Virus record (IMG/VR): IMGVR_UViG_3300027749_000215
Coordinates: 1 to 40,446 of that record
Origin: a virus
Direction: 5' to 3' (one strand)
Length of the DNA: 40,446 bases
The position numbers and the translations under genes were made by a program. The notes under the pieces are model-generated. The model had not been told where the DNA came from. It saw only the letters and a program-made list of their open reading frames with translations, and did not search any database. Of this stretch, positions 1 through 8,264 are shown piece after piece; position 1 is the stretch's first letter, and every line of letters begins with the position of its first letter.

Positions 1-95
1 GTATTGTGCAGCAGCCTAGGGTTGATACTGACTTTATCTTTGTCGACCAAATGGGCTGGCGGGTGATGACAACTGGTGGTCTGTCCACTTCCTAA
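1..95 (+). CDS. C-terminal end of an unidentified gene (partial)
   Basis: An open frame runs in from the left edge (first whole codon at base 3) and ends at TAA 93-95. It gives 30 residues that end in MGWRVMTTGGLSTS. The other two frames stop early, and the composition looks like genuine protein (FIFVDQMGWR). It converges on the - strand glycosyltransferase cassette, so it is the end of a separate rightward unit. I do not recognise the family from this fragment. Confidence 0.5.
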   Translation, partial: IVQQPRVDTDFIFVDQMGWRVMTTGGLSTS

Positions 96-97
96 CC

Positions 98-119
98 AAA
101 TGGTAGCATTGTACCATTT
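98..119 (+). terminator. Hairpin just after the partial gene; possible weak terminator
   Basis: Arms aaatggta (98-105) and taccattt (112-119) pair perfectly over 8 bp around a 6-base loop, three bases after the TAA at 93-95 and between convergent genes. The stem is AT-rich and no clear T-run follows on either strand. The position suggests termination; the structure alone is weak support. Confidence 0.35.
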
Positions 120-178
120 CGCTGCACAAAAACTCGCACTCAGTGTGTCTAACGCTGTGTGCTTAAATTCTAAATCAT

Positions 179-1324
179 TCACTGAAGGGTATGCTCTTGT
201 AAAAAATCAAAGAACCGCTGGGGGAAGTCGCGGCGTAGTTGTTCTCGGTATTCACTGAGATGTTGTTGATTGTATTTACATACAGTATAACACTCATTGA
301 GAAATTGTGCAAGGTCTTGACTACAAAGATCCTGCACAATTTTGATAATTCGGTTGAGTCTATCTTGTGTGTTGTCAATCAAATCAAACGACTCGTCAAT
401 TACATGTCCAAAAGTTTGAAATCCCAGATTACGAAGGTCTCGATAAAATCCAGCATTGCTTGCCACTATCCACGGATGTCCCTGTGCCAGTGGTTTGGCA
501 ATCTTCTCAGTTCGAAAACTGTTGCCGTGTTCACATATGGTTTCTGTGACCAGACTAAAATAGGTATCAGCATAGGGTTCGGTTTGTAGGTAAATTTCGC
601 CCCAGGTGTTGTGAAACATGTCTTGCTTGATAAATTGACGTTTGGGCTCTGTTATCTCCACAGAATTGTTTTGGTATTTTACAACTTCGTATCTAGAATC
701 CAGTTGACATATAGGCGTCACTGTGGTCATTAGATTGACATTGTGTTGCACAAGTGTTAGCTCTGTGCCTTTTGTAGACGGCCGACCATCCAGCATGGTC
801 CATATTGCACGATCCAGTAGACCCAGTTGGCGGAATCGTTCCCACAGATATTTTCTGTGTGGCCTTGCTCGCCCATTTAGGAATAAAAAATCATAGGGCT
901 TGTCCAAGGTGTTGTAAATTTCAGGCATGCGTTGCATCTGTTGTAGATTTTCGTCGTAGCCCAGTATCACATTAAAGAAATGATCATGTGTTAGTGCAGG
1001 ATACTCAGCGGGCATGACACCGCCACTGAGTACCAGCAGTTGTTTGCTCAACACAAGATCTTCTATGCCCAACATGCGTATTTGTTCTATCAGTGTCCAG
1101 GATCCTTCAGCGGCGCCGTCAAACACCATGCGGTATTGTGCGGACTCGCACATGGCTCTAATCCGGGGTCTATTTTCAACCAGTTGCTGGCGTCCTATAA
1201 CATAGACTGCACCGATTACCGGCACATGGTCAGCAAATTCCCAGAACTCCTGACAGGCAAAGGGTTTTAGTAAATCGTATACAACACTGAATGTATCTAC
1301 TATTAGATCAAGTTTGTCTGGCAT
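179..1324 (-). CDS. Putative glycosyltransferase, GT10/fucosyltransferase-like C-terminal region
   Basis: This 381-residue protein is the last gene of the cassette. The ATG at 1324 was chosen because it overlaps the end of the radical SAM gene by 17 bases. The frame is open further upstream, but that would mean a long overlap. Around residues 145-160 there is YDFLFLNGRARPHRKYLWE. The C-terminal third contains TEKIAKPLAQGHPWIVAS followed by GFYRDLRNLGFQTFG, then a D-E-S-F-D segment. An E-K-x-x-x-P-L-x-x-G-x-P block and a following loop of this kind are typical of the nucleotide-sugar-binding C-terminal domain of GT10-like fucosyltransferases and of related phage proteins. No signal peptide or membrane segment is visible. 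The family assignment is pattern-based; the donor and acceptor are unknown. Its neighbours (three GT-like genes and a radical SAM gene) support a glycan-related role. Confidence 0.6.
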   Translation of the reverse strand: MPDKLDLIVDTFSVVYDLLKPFACQEFWEFADHVPVIGAVYVIGRQQLVENRPRIRAMCESAQYRMVFDGAAEGSWTLIEQIRMLGIEDLVLSKQLLVLSGGVMPAEYPALTHDHFFNVILGYDENLQQMQRMPEIYNTLDKPYDFLFLNGRARPHRKYLWERFRQLGLLDRAIWTMLDGRPSTKGTELTLVQHNVNLMTTVTPICQLDSRYEVVKYQNNSVEITEPKRQFIKQDMFHNTWGEIYLQTEPYADTYFSLVTETICEHGNSFRTEKIAKPLAQGHPWIVASNAGFYRDLRNLGFQTFGHVIDESFDLIDNTQDRLNRIIKIVQDLCSQDLAQFLNECYTVCKYNQQHLSEYREQLRRDFPQRFFDFLQEHTLQ

Positions 1325-2681
1325 GATACTCACACTCGGCCCACCAGGCTCGCATTTCAGGAAACACTTGTAAAAAATTTGTCTCGTGGCGTCGATCTGC
1401 TTCGCTAAAGAAACGATAGAAGTCTGCTTGATTAGGACTTTGATCAGTGGCTTGTCCTGATCGCATCCAGGCAATGTCTCTGTCTAGTCTGGCCACTTCG
1501 TAATCTTTGAAACCTTTGAATGGATTCTCTGGTGTTTCCAAGTGTGCAGACATGTAGTCTTTGACTGCATCTAGTCGTCTAGCATAAGATTCCCCCAGTG
1601 TCTGCAGGCTCTGCCAGGCGGGCTCGCGTAGCACAGGAGTGTCAAACCATACCCGTTGATATGTTGTACTGTGTTTTTTGCGCAGTTCCAGTATGCCCGC
1701 CAACAATCTATCCAGGCTTGACACACTGAGATTGTTCATGGTCACAATAAATGTCAAACTGTTGTAGCTAGGAATCTCAGTTAGAAACTGATCAACTCGG
1801 TTCCATAACAGATCAAAGTCCAGGCCGTGGCGTATGTATTCTGCTTGAGCTCCCCAGGCATCTAGACTCACATACTGCATGAAATGTTCTATACGCCCAT
1901 CACATAGCTGTTTCACATAGGCCAGATACTTTTGCCATGACTTTTCATCTACACTAAAGTTTGACGTGACATTCAGGTGCAGTTTGGCACTGGGGTTCTC
2001 CAGCACATAGTCAAATACTCTATAGGTATTCCGATCCAGCAAGGGCTCGCCACCAGTCATTCTAAAGTGTTCCAGTTCTGGATACAAGGTGGGCCACCAC
2101 TCCCAGAATGCTTCTACATAGGGATTATGTTCCCGTGCTGGAATGGGCTTACGGTTGCCAGAAAAATGCTCAGCAGCGTTATGAGGCACCAGAGTAGGAT
2201 ATGCACCGTGCCGATCAGTTTCTTGCTGCCAAGTGCTTGAGAACTGCGGACTGCAATAGCTGCATGCAAGATTGCAAACATTGTTAAAATTAACTTCCAC
2301 GTAACTGGGAATAACATCTTCATCTCCTGTTGAGTTTTTTATTTTGTCAAAATCTACTGCGGCCCAGGGCTCGCCTGATCTATAATGCCGATCACTCAGC
2401 TTGTCATGTGCTTCCATGTTCCAGCAATAGCTGCACTCTGCAGGTTTGATGCCTGATAGCATGAGTTTGCGCTGTTCTTTCTTGTGCGGAGTGTTGTGCA
2501 ATGCACTGGGATTATGCCCTATAGCATCAACTGATATCCGATGTAAAGGTGGATGATAGCATGAGTTATTCAACCCTGTAGGCAAATGAAAGCTGACCTG
2601 TTTCCATTTGGCAAGACATAGTGCAGGACCTAGATCAAGATGCATCTGTTCAGCTGCATCTTGGAACTTGCTTTTAGACAT
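1308..2681 (-). CDS. Radical SAM protein, twitch-domain type
   Basis: This 457-residue protein has the radical SAM cluster motif CNLACSYC (CX3CX2C; Cys 136, 140, 143), which would bind a 4Fe-4S cluster and S-adenosylmethionine. TGGEPLLD near residues 206-214 is the GGE-type SAM-binding motif. An N-terminal CSYCWNME (Cys 83 and 86), followed by a S-D-R segment, is typical of the twitch-type radical SAM proteins known from many aquatic phages and bacteria. The start is the ATG at 2681, which shares one base with the TAA of the upstream gene (TAATG); a TTG at 2687 is less likely. The substrate is unknown. Its place between two glycosyltransferase-like genes suggests modification of a sugar or of a protein displayed with the glycan, which is inference. 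Confidence 0.85.
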   Translation of the reverse strand: MSKSKFQDAAEQMHLDLGPALCLAKWKQVSFHLPTGLNNSCYHPPLHRISVDAIGHNPSALHNTPHKKEQRKLMLSGIKPAECSYCWNMEAHDKLSDRHYRSGEPWAAVDFDKIKNSTGDEDVIPSYVEVNFNNVCNLACSYCSPQFSSTWQQETDRHGAYPTLVPHNAAEHFSGNRKPIPAREHNPYVEAFWEWWPTLYPELEHFRMTGGEPLLDRNTYRVFDYVLENPSAKLHLNVTSNFSVDEKSWQKYLAYVKQLCDGRIEHFMQYVSLDAWGAQAEYIRHGLDFDLLWNRVDQFLTEIPSYNSLTFIVTMNNLSVSSLDRLLAGILELRKKHSTTYQRVWFDTPVLREPAWQSLQTLGESYARRLDAVKDYMSAHLETPENPFKGFKDYEVARLDRDIAWMRSGQATDQSPNQADFYRFFSEADRRHETNFLQVFPEMRAWWAECEYHARQT

Positions 2682-3607
2682 TACCAACCTTCTTGAGCTC
2701 GGATAACATCAATCTCACGAATCATTACACCTTGGTTGTGCCAGTTTGATCTGTAGTGTCGTTTAAAAAACTCACTGGCTTCTACTGTGAGCATGTGCAT
2801 GGGCAGGTCCAACTGTGTGTGTAATTCATCGGCAATTCTATTGGCCAGGATCTCAGGCTGTTCTGATTCCACAGACTTCCATAGTTCAGCTAGTGCATCA
2901 AAGTTCTGCACCTGTAGATAATCCCAGTTTGTAAGCATGGTCATGTAGGTGCCTTGTCTAGCGCCAGCCATGGCCCAGTAACCGTATTCTACATCTGCCC
3001 CTATGTTGTGCCAGATAGTGAGATGGTCTAGATTGCGTTGATGCACCTGGTCCTTGAATTCTGCAAGTGTGGGTCTGGCTCCACGATTCAGGCACATCTT
3101 TACACCTTCACGGAATCCTGCACGCCATGCATGAAAAGCAGATCCATTGGGGTAGGTAGTCGAGTAACAGTCGTGCATGGGCCAGTATAGTGGGTCAAAA
3201 CAAAACTCCACTTGTGTTTCTGTACGACCATCTGTGGCTTCGTGTGTACGCATGTTGTTTACAAAAGTTTTGGTCCATGAGCTTAGTCCACCATTGCCGT
3301 ACATGAGTCCATTAATGGCGTTTCTTGCCTTCCAACGAAACACAGCAGATTCATAATCCACTGTGGGCAGTACCAGGATTTGATTGAAAAATTTAGCGTC
3401 AGGAATGTTATCTCCGTCAACTAGAATAAAACGCTCAGTGGTACTGGCAGCTGCTGCGGCCTTGTGTGCTGCGTCAGATCCTCGGACTCCGTCTACCCGA
3501 CGAGCCCAGGGAATCATGTTTCTAATCTTGACCCAGTTTTCTTCTTTTTTGGGTTCATCATAGGTCAAGTATACACAATCAAGATCTGCAATGTCAATTT
3601 GGTTCAT
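2681..3607 (-). CDS. Putative GT-A-fold glycosyltransferase (third of the cassette)
   Basis: This 308-residue protein starts at the ATG at 3607 and overlaps the preceding gene by 14 bases; the frame is open to 3646 but lacks a better start. The N-terminus has a beta-strand followed by an acidic segment (DCVYLTYDEPKKEENW), then RRVDGVRG. ERFILVDGDNIPD carries DGD at residues 64-66 in the position of the metal-binding DxD of GT-A glycosyltransferases. The middle and C-terminal parts are rich in Trp and Tyr (for example HAWRAGFREGVKM), which fits sugar binding. There is no signal peptide. The role as a nucleotide-sugar transferase is inferred from the DxD motif and the neighbours. It is not obviously related to the two GT8-like genes upstream. 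Confidence 0.6.
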   Translation of the reverse strand: MNQIDIADLDCVYLTYDEPKKEENWVKIRNMIPWARRVDGVRGSDAAHKAAAAASTTERFILVDGDNIPDAKFFNQILVLPTVDYESAVFRWKARNAINGLMYGNGGLSSWTKTFVNNMRTHEATDGRTETQVEFCFDPLYWPMHDCYSTTYPNGSAFHAWRAGFREGVKMCLNRGARPTLAEFKDQVHQRNLDHLTIWHNIGADVEYGYWAMAGARQGTYMTMLTNWDYLQVQNFDALAELWKSVESEQPEILANRIADELHTQLDLPMHMLTVEASEFFKRHYRSNWHNQGVMIREIDVIRAQEGW

Positions 3608-3947
3608 AAGTTCTTTTGGTCCATTTTTGATAGGGCTTGTGCTCACTGACGATTACAGCGACATTGTCAGGATGACAAGGGGATCCAGAGTCAGCAGGCA
3701 CAAGTTTAGTTATTCTATTAAGCTGTTGGGCCACAATCTTTCCGTCAACAACTCTTATGTGTTTGTTGTTTGTGTTAAAAGTGGCCTGATCTATGTCAAC
3801 ATAAAGTCCAGGAATATCTTCCATTGAGTATGCTACAGGATAGCCGTCATTGTCATAGTATAGTCTGTAAAACACAGGCTCGGGTGCAGGCATGGCACCA
3901 AGTGCTGCCCAGAAATCATCTACACTGAGTGGCTGCTTGTTTGACAT
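3594..3947 (-). CDS. Conserved small protein of unknown function (117 aa)
   Basis: The ATG at 3947 gives MSNKQPLSVDDFWAALGAMP. The frame continues upstream to 4052, but those codons lie inside the preceding glycosyltransferase gene and look like a shadow. The gene overlaps the upstream gene by 32 bases and the downstream one by 14. It has an N-terminal helix, then EPVFYRLYYDNDGYPVAYS and an alternation of short strands and acidic turns ending in IRVVDGKIV. No catalytic motif, cysteine cluster or membrane segment was found. It resembles small hypothetical proteins I associate with aquatic T4-like phages. Its fixed place inside the cassette suggests a partner or adaptor for the enzymes, which is inference. 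Confidence 0.6.
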   Translation of the reverse strand: MSNKQPLSVDDFWAALGAMPAPEPVFYRLYYDNDGYPVAYSMEDIPGLYVDIDQATFNTNNKHIRVVDGKIVAQQLNRITKLVPADSGSPCHPDNVAVIVSEHKPYQKWTKRTYEPN

Positions 3948-4731
3948 GATAATGAAAAGCTCCCCATTGTGTCTGCGTTTGTATCCGAAGTTGGTTGTTG
4001 CGGTATTCCCACACCAGTTCCTGTGTCCAGTCTTCTGTTCGTGTTCCTGCATGATGCTGTTTCATATGCACCATTTTGGGATAGGTTGCAAATGGCAAGG
4101 TAACTGATTCTGGGCCCATGATTTGTGCTGCCATGGCATACACCACATCAGTAGACGGCTGCTCTTCAGGAAACTTCAACAGTTTGCGATACTCTGCCCA
4201 ATGAGCAAATATGTTGCGTACTAGTACAAAAAACTCCTGTGCTGTTTGACTAAGACGCCAGTAGGTGATAGCATTGTACACATCAGGCAAGTGGTTGTCA
4301 TCAAATATTTTTCGATAACGTCTATTGTGGCTGACTTCATCTTTCCAGGTTCTGCAGCCGGTTGATATCACAAGATCTCTGTGTCTGAACATATCCCACC
4401 AATGGTCTATGTTGCTCACAATCCACATGTCTGCTTCCAGCTTGATAGTTTCACGAAACGGAGTTTGATAAAATGCCTGCCAGTCATTTTCATATGGATT
4501 GTCAGGATTTGTATTGGTAATAAGACGCACATGATCAAACACTGGATCAGTATATTCTGAATCTGAAACCAGGCAAACTTTGGCAGCAGGATTGTGCGTT
4601 TTTAATGACCGGGCCAGAGACCCGGCACATTCAACATAATCAACTGTGGCGGAATTACAGGCCACAATTACGTAGCCTTGTTCAGCTATGGGCTTCAATG
4701 ATGTCTCCAAGATGTTTTTTGCCCATGGCAT
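3916..4731 (-). CDS. GT8-like glycosyltransferase, copy B (ExD variant)
   Basis: This 271-residue protein is related to the gene just upstream. It opens with YVIVACNSATVDYVECAGS, the first strand and nucleotide-binding loop of GT8-like enzymes, followed by KVCLVSDSEY. KLEADMWIV (EAD at about residues 99-101) aligns with LVLDADYVV of the neighbour. The canonical DxD is therefore ExD here, which may change metal binding. The start at 4731 has a weak GGA upstream. An ATG at 4746 is also possible. Either start overlaps the preceding gene by about 50-65 bases, which is long for this phage but needed because the first strand lies right at the overlap. Donor and acceptor are unknown. Confidence 0.6.
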   Translation of the reverse strand: MPWAKNILETSLKPIAEQGYVIVACNSATVDYVECAGSLARSLKTHNPAAKVCLVSDSEYTDPVFDHVRLITNTNPDNPYENDWQAFYQTPFRETIKLEADMWIVSNIDHWWDMFRHRDLVISTGCRTWKDEVSHNRRYRKIFDDNHLPDVYNAITYWRLSQTAQEFFVLVRNIFAHWAEYRKLLKFPEEQPSTDVVYAMAAQIMGPESVTLPFATYPKMVHMKQHHAGTRTEDWTQELVWEYRNNQLRIQTQTQWGAFHYHVKQAATQCR

Positions 4732-5494
4732 GAAAGTCCACGCCATTCAAGGCACAGTACAACATTCCTCCATCAGATGCACGATGCGTGATTTTGAATG
4801 TTTCGCCATTGTCGGCTATCTGTTCCAGCTGATAGTCGGGTAGGATACTGCCCAGGCTCCAGGGAATACTGTCAACTCTCCAGGTGCCGCCGCTGATGAT
4901 TCCCAGAGCAATGCTCAGTGCAAAGTCATTGCGATAGGTACTTTTTTGAATCTTGTATAATGCTCTATAATGGTCCCAGTTGTCCCGCACCATGTGCATA
5001 CAGTCAAATATGTAGGCTGCGGTGTTGCTCTTGCGAAACATCATCACAGTGGCCCAGCTCATGGGCAGTCGATGTTCACCAAATGTGTTTAGCTCATCCA
5101 GGTACCGAGACTTTGCAATATCGTATGCACGGTCGTGACACATGAAATCACGCTGGCTGTCGATCACAAAACTCAGCTGTGAACTGGCTACCACATAGTC
5201 TGCATCCAGTACCAGAGTTTGTTCCCAGGGAGTGAGAGTGTATGCATCTGCTCTGCCGGCATTGTGCCAGGTCACTGTTGAGTTGTAGTCTTCAAAAAAC
5301 CTTGTGCCACCTGATTCAGGTTCTGCATGGATAACGTGATCAAAATGTTGGCTTAGTGTGCTGTCTGTGCTGTTGGTTACAACAGCAACTGGTATGCCAA
5401 GATGACGGCGAATACGGCCGGCACTCCAGGTAGCCATTTGCACATAGTCAGTGGCTTCGTTGTTGAAGGCAAATATCAGTGCACCGCAGGTCAT
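4682..5494 (-). CDS. GT8-like glycosyltransferase, copy A (canonical DxD)
   Basis: This 270-residue protein begins with the strand GALIFAFNNEATDYVQMA, then IPVAVVTNS and the acceptor/donor core QTLVLDADYVV, with DAD at residues 97-99 as the expected metal- and nucleotide-sugar-binding DxD. WATVMMFRKS and a late HAMGKKH resemble the later conserved strand and His-rich loop of GT8-type retaining transferases. The start ATG overlaps the stop of the 101-aa gene as ATGA (5491-5494), implying translational coupling. The order of motifs matches the next gene, so the two are probably an old tandem duplication. No signal peptide, so a cytoplasmic enzyme is expected. Confidence 0.65.
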   Translation of the reverse strand: MTCGALIFAFNNEATDYVQMATWSAGRIRRHLGIPVAVVTNSTDSTLSQHFDHVIHAEPESGGTRFFEDYNSTVTWHNAGRADAYTLTPWEQTLVLDADYVVASSQLSFVIDSQRDFMCHDRAYDIAKSRYLDELNTFGEHRLPMSWATVMMFRKSNTAAYIFDCMHMVRDNWDHYRALYKIQKSTYRNDFALSIALGIISGGTWRVDSIPWSLGSILPDYQLEQIADNGETFKITHRASDGGMLYCALNGVDFHAMGKKHLGDIIEAHS

Positions 5495-5796
5495 CGTAGT
5501 TGACGTTGTTGGTCAAGTTCCACCAGCCAGGCATTCATTTGCTCTTGCCATAACTGCATGGCCAGGCCTCTTAGCTGTTCAGGGTTAACCTGTACAGGAG
5601 TTTCATACAGGTCCAATACTACTGCATCTCCTGGAGGTACTGTGGCCAACAATACCAGCAGTTCAGGATCAGCACGCCACATTCCGCCACGGTAGGCAAA
5701 CAACATGCGGGCTTCATACTTTTCTTTTAGTACGCGACGAGCAGCAGCATGATCAAATCTTGTTCGAGCATGTGATATTAATTTTTCGGTATCCAT
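5491..5796 (-). CDS. Conserved 101-aa protein of unknown function; first gene of the cassette
   Basis: This is a charged, mainly helical protein. Notable segments are RTRFDHAAARRVLKEKYEAR, LFAYRGGMWRADPELL, VVLDLYETPVQVN and a Gln/Trp-rich C-terminal helix (LWQEQMNAWLVELDQQ). I recognise it as a recurrent small hypothetical protein of aquatic T4-like phages but know no function. It has no catalytic motif, no cysteine cluster and no membrane segment. The ATG at 5796 lies only seven bases below the -10 box of the promoter at 5803-5831 and has no clear Shine-Dalgarno sequence, so the message may be leaderless. Its stop overlaps the next start (ATGA). Confidence 0.65.
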   Translation of the reverse strand: MDTEKLISHARTRFDHAAARRVLKEKYEARMLFAYRGGMWRADPELLVLLATVPPGDAVVLDLYETPVQVNPEQLRGLAMQLWQEQMNAWLVELDQQRQLR

Positions 5797-5802
5797 GTAG
5801 CT

Positions 5803-5831
5803 ATTATATACAACTTGCAGCCAAAAGTAAA
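5803..5831 (-). promoter_or_regulatory. Sigma70-like promoter for the glycosyltransferase/radical SAM cassette
   Basis: On the - strand, TTTACT (5831-5826, 4 of 6 matches to TTGACA) and a perfect TATAAT (5808-5803) are separated by 17 bases. The predicted start of transcription, about 5796, falls on the ATG of the first cassette gene. The -35 box uses bases of the descending arm of the upstream terminator hairpin. Confidence 0.55.
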
Positions 5832-5849
5832 GGGCCTAAGGCCCTTTAC
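5823..5849 (-). terminator. Rho-independent terminator of the structural operon
   Basis: A perfect 10-bp stem (arms 5840-5849 and 5827-5836, with a GGGCC/GGCCC core) closes a 3-base loop. On the - strand it is followed directly by TTTT (5826-5823). It sits 18 bases after the stop of the last fibre gene at 5867, where the long leftward operon should end. Confidence 0.75.
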
Positions 5850-5866
5850 GGCTGGAATATTACCGA

Positions 5867-6835
5867 TCAAGCAACAGTGGCAGCAACAGTAGGTGTTCCC
5901 CATGCTGCACTCAAATAGGTTGTGCTAGGTGGGAAATATGTTACCACTGTGGCAGGTGCTGTACCAAAAGTGATACCTGTGGTTGCAGTACCACCCGAAA
6001 TGGCATCTGTTGATCCCACAGCTGAACCTCCGGGATCTACCCAGGTTGTGGTCAACACCAATTGTGTTCCGGCACCTGCTGTTTTGGCATTGATCAGTAT
6101 GTATTGTCCAGTATATGGACTAGTAGCCGAATACTGTTGATAAATTGCTGTGTCTGTGGTTGTCAGTCCATACCAGCCAGTTGTGGTCAACAGAGTGGTT
6201 GGTGTTCCTGTTCCGCCCACCTTGGTTGTGCCTGTGTAGGCCGTTGCTGCAATAGTCTGTGTGCCTGCGCCTTTGGTAATGTAAATGGCACCTACTAGAG
6301 TATTTGCTAACACATTCCACTCTGTATCAGCTTCTGTTGCGTCCGCTGTTTTAGATGTCTGCCATTTGATAATGCCGCCGGCATTGAAGAAATAGCGAGC
6401 AGCATCGGCGCTGGCCCAGGTAACAGTATGTGTGAATGTGATTGTCCAAGGAGTAGAACCAGAACCAGTTGCAGTGGTCTTGCTAGAGCTGCCTGTCCAG
6501 GCGGTGTATTGTGTTCCTACTGCTGCTGCGTTTCCACTACTGGTTGTCAAGTTTGTGATATCTGTGGCCACGTTGGCCAAAATAGCAACAACATTTCCTG
6601 TTACAGGGGCTGTTCTTGTTGTGATGGCTCGGCCGGTCTGATTGCTAGAAGTGGCTAGATTGTTGACCAAGGTAGCCCAGTTTGTAGCTGTTACCACCCC
6701 AGATGTACTCACACTAGAAATGCTTGTCTGTCCCCAGCCCACGTTTCCAGTACCAGTACTCCAAAAAGCATTGGTGTTGGTGGCAAATGTGTTATAGTCT
6801 GTTGCTTGAATCAAGCCGCCTGATGAGTATGTCAT
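5867..6835 (-). CDS. Putative tail fibre/adhesin-type structural protein
   Basis: This 322-residue protein is extremely rich in Thr, Ala, Gly and Ser, with almost no charged residues and no cysteine, as expected for beta-structured fibre shafts or tips. It starts MTYSSGGLIQATDYNTFA with NTNAFWSTGTGNVGWGQ, a pattern I associate with phage tail proteins of this kind. The middle has an alternating Trp/Thr pattern (WTITFTHTVTWASADAARYF), and the end is a set of Gly-rich strands (GTQLVLTTTWVDPGG). AGGAAA lies well placed upstream of the ATG. It is the last gene before the operon terminator. Being distal in the late operon and low in charge, it is a good candidate for receptor contact or fibre assembly, but that is inference. 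Confidence 0.6.
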   Translation of the reverse strand: MTYSSGGLIQATDYNTFATNTNAFWSTGTGNVGWGQTSISSVSTSGVVTATNWATLVNNLATSSNQTGRAITTRTAPVTGNVVAILANVATDITNLTTSSGNAAAVGTQYTAWTGSSSKTTATGSGSTPWTITFTHTVTWASADAARYFFNAGGIIKWQTSKTADATEADTEWNVLANTLVGAIYITKGAGTQTIAATAYTGTTKVGGTGTPTTLLTTTGWYGLTTTDTAIYQQYSATSPYTGQYILINAKTAGAGTQLVLTTTWVDPGGSAVGSTDAISGGTATTGITFGTAPATVVTYFPPSTTYLSAAWGTPTVAATVA

Positions 6836-6847
6836 TGTCGTTTCCTA

Positions 6848-8242
6848 TTAATTTATTGTTACAATGGCTTCTACAGTGCCTAATTCAGTTGTTGTTTTTC
6901 CAACCAAGGCACGGCCAATAACATTGAATGCTGTGGCTTCACCAGGGGCAGCAGCACGGGCAATACCGTCGCCTGCAGAAATCAATCTGTCGCCCTTGGC
7001 TACAACGCCTAATACCAACACAGGCACACGACCTGTCATAGCAACCGGAGGATGAGTTTCATTGTCACCTGCACCACCATTCATGGTAAATGCTGGTCTA
7101 GTAGAAATCACGCCAAACACTCGATCACTAGCGTCATCTTTCACACGAGTAATTTCGTTTGCGCCGCCTAGTTCAACCACTGTGCCTGGCAAGTATACTT
7201 CATCTGCTGCAAAACGTTCTGCAACGTCGGCATATAGTGCTGTGGTTGCTTGAGCAAATATGGTGTTGAAATAGCTTGAACTTGAACCAATGTTGCCTAC
7301 TGCATTGCCTGCGCCATTCACAATGGCAGTGGCCAGGCCAGCAGTGTTAACTGTGGTTGCGCCGCGAATAGCTGTCATGTTGTTTGCACCATACAAGGTG
7401 ACCATGGTAGTTGTTACGCCGCCATCGTTGATTTGCAAGTATACATTGCCATCGCTGGTTTGATTACGCAGATACACATCTGAGCCTGTGATTGAAGCGC
7501 GGAAGTCAGAGTTGGTTCCTACTGACAATCCAGAATTGTTAAGAATGCCCAGGGTGCCCGATGTGGTGTCATTGGTAGTAGAACTCAAAAAGTCTGCAGA
7601 ATCCAAGCCGTCTAGCAACTGTGCATTGGTTGCTGTACCCTGGAACAATTGTGGTACGCCTGAGATTGAACTGGCCATTGTGATACCAGGGTTGACTGTG
7701 GTAAATCCAGGAATAGCAACTTGAGGAGTAAATGCCAAGTCTTTGCTAAAGATACTCACAATACTGTCTTCCACATACATTTCAACCACGACGTGGCTCA
7801 CAGCATTGCTGTCTGTGATTGTGTTTACAATTGCACCTGTGGTTCCTGTGCCTGCTGTAAATGCAGGACCTACCAGCAACCAAGCAACACCAGTGTAAAC
7901 TTTGAGTTGGGCATTAACTGAATCATACCACAGGTCGCCGGCCACATTTGATGTAGGAGCTGATGCACTGGCAGTGGCACCAGAAATTACTTTGAATGTG
8001 GTTCCATTGTACACTTTCATGGTATTTGTGGTCTTGTCCCACCACAATTGCCCTGTCAAGGGTGCGCCGGGTGCAGTGGTGTTTGAACCATTTTCCAACA
8101 AGTGGATATAATTCTCGTCCAGAAATTCGCCGTAACCAGCGTAATTTTTACCCACCAGCACCATGCTTGAACTGGTATTGATGGTACCATCTGCTATTAC
8201 TGCAAAAATTGTACCATCGGTAAGATTGATTGTATATGACAT
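6848..8242 (-). CDS. Tail fibre protein with a C-terminal processing/trimerisation-like domain
   Basis: This 464-residue protein starts MSYTINLTDGTIFAVIADG, then NYAGYGEFLDENYIHLLEN, the attachment region seen in fibre proteins of aquatic myoviruses. Two short modules follow, GQLWWDKTTNTMKVYNG and GDLWYDSVNAQLKVYTG. Near residue 205 is AQLLDGLDSADFL, a motif common in phage fibres. The last ~130 residues begin with YADVAERFAADEVYLPGTVV and resemble the C-terminal domain of fibres related to the Peptidase_G2 (self-cleaving chaperone) group. I cannot confirm catalytic residues by eye. GGAGC is a good ribosome site before the ATG, and a late-promoter-like element lies 23 bases upstream. Confidence 0.75.
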   Translation of the reverse strand: MSYTINLTDGTIFAVIADGTINTSSSMVLVGKNYAGYGEFLDENYIHLLENGSNTTAPGAPLTGQLWWDKTTNTMKVYNGTTFKVISGATASASAPTSNVAGDLWYDSVNAQLKVYTGVAWLLVGPAFTAGTGTTGAIVNTITDSNAVSHVVVEMYVEDSIVSIFSKDLAFTPQVAIPGFTTVNPGITMASSISGVPQLFQGTATNAQLLDGLDSADFLSSTTNDTTSGTLGILNNSGLSVGTNSDFRASITGSDVYLRNQTSDGNVYLQINDGGVTTTMVTLYGANNMTAIRGATTVNTAGLATAIVNGAGNAVGNIGSSSSYFNTIFAQATTALYADVAERFAADEVYLPGTVVELGGANEITRVKDDASDRVFGVISTRPAFTMNGGAGDNETHPPVAMTGRVPVLVLGVVAKGDRLISAGDGIARAAAPGEATAFNVIGRALVGKTTTELGTVEAIVTIN

Positions 8243-8264
8243 ATTGCTTGCTCCGAATCTTATA

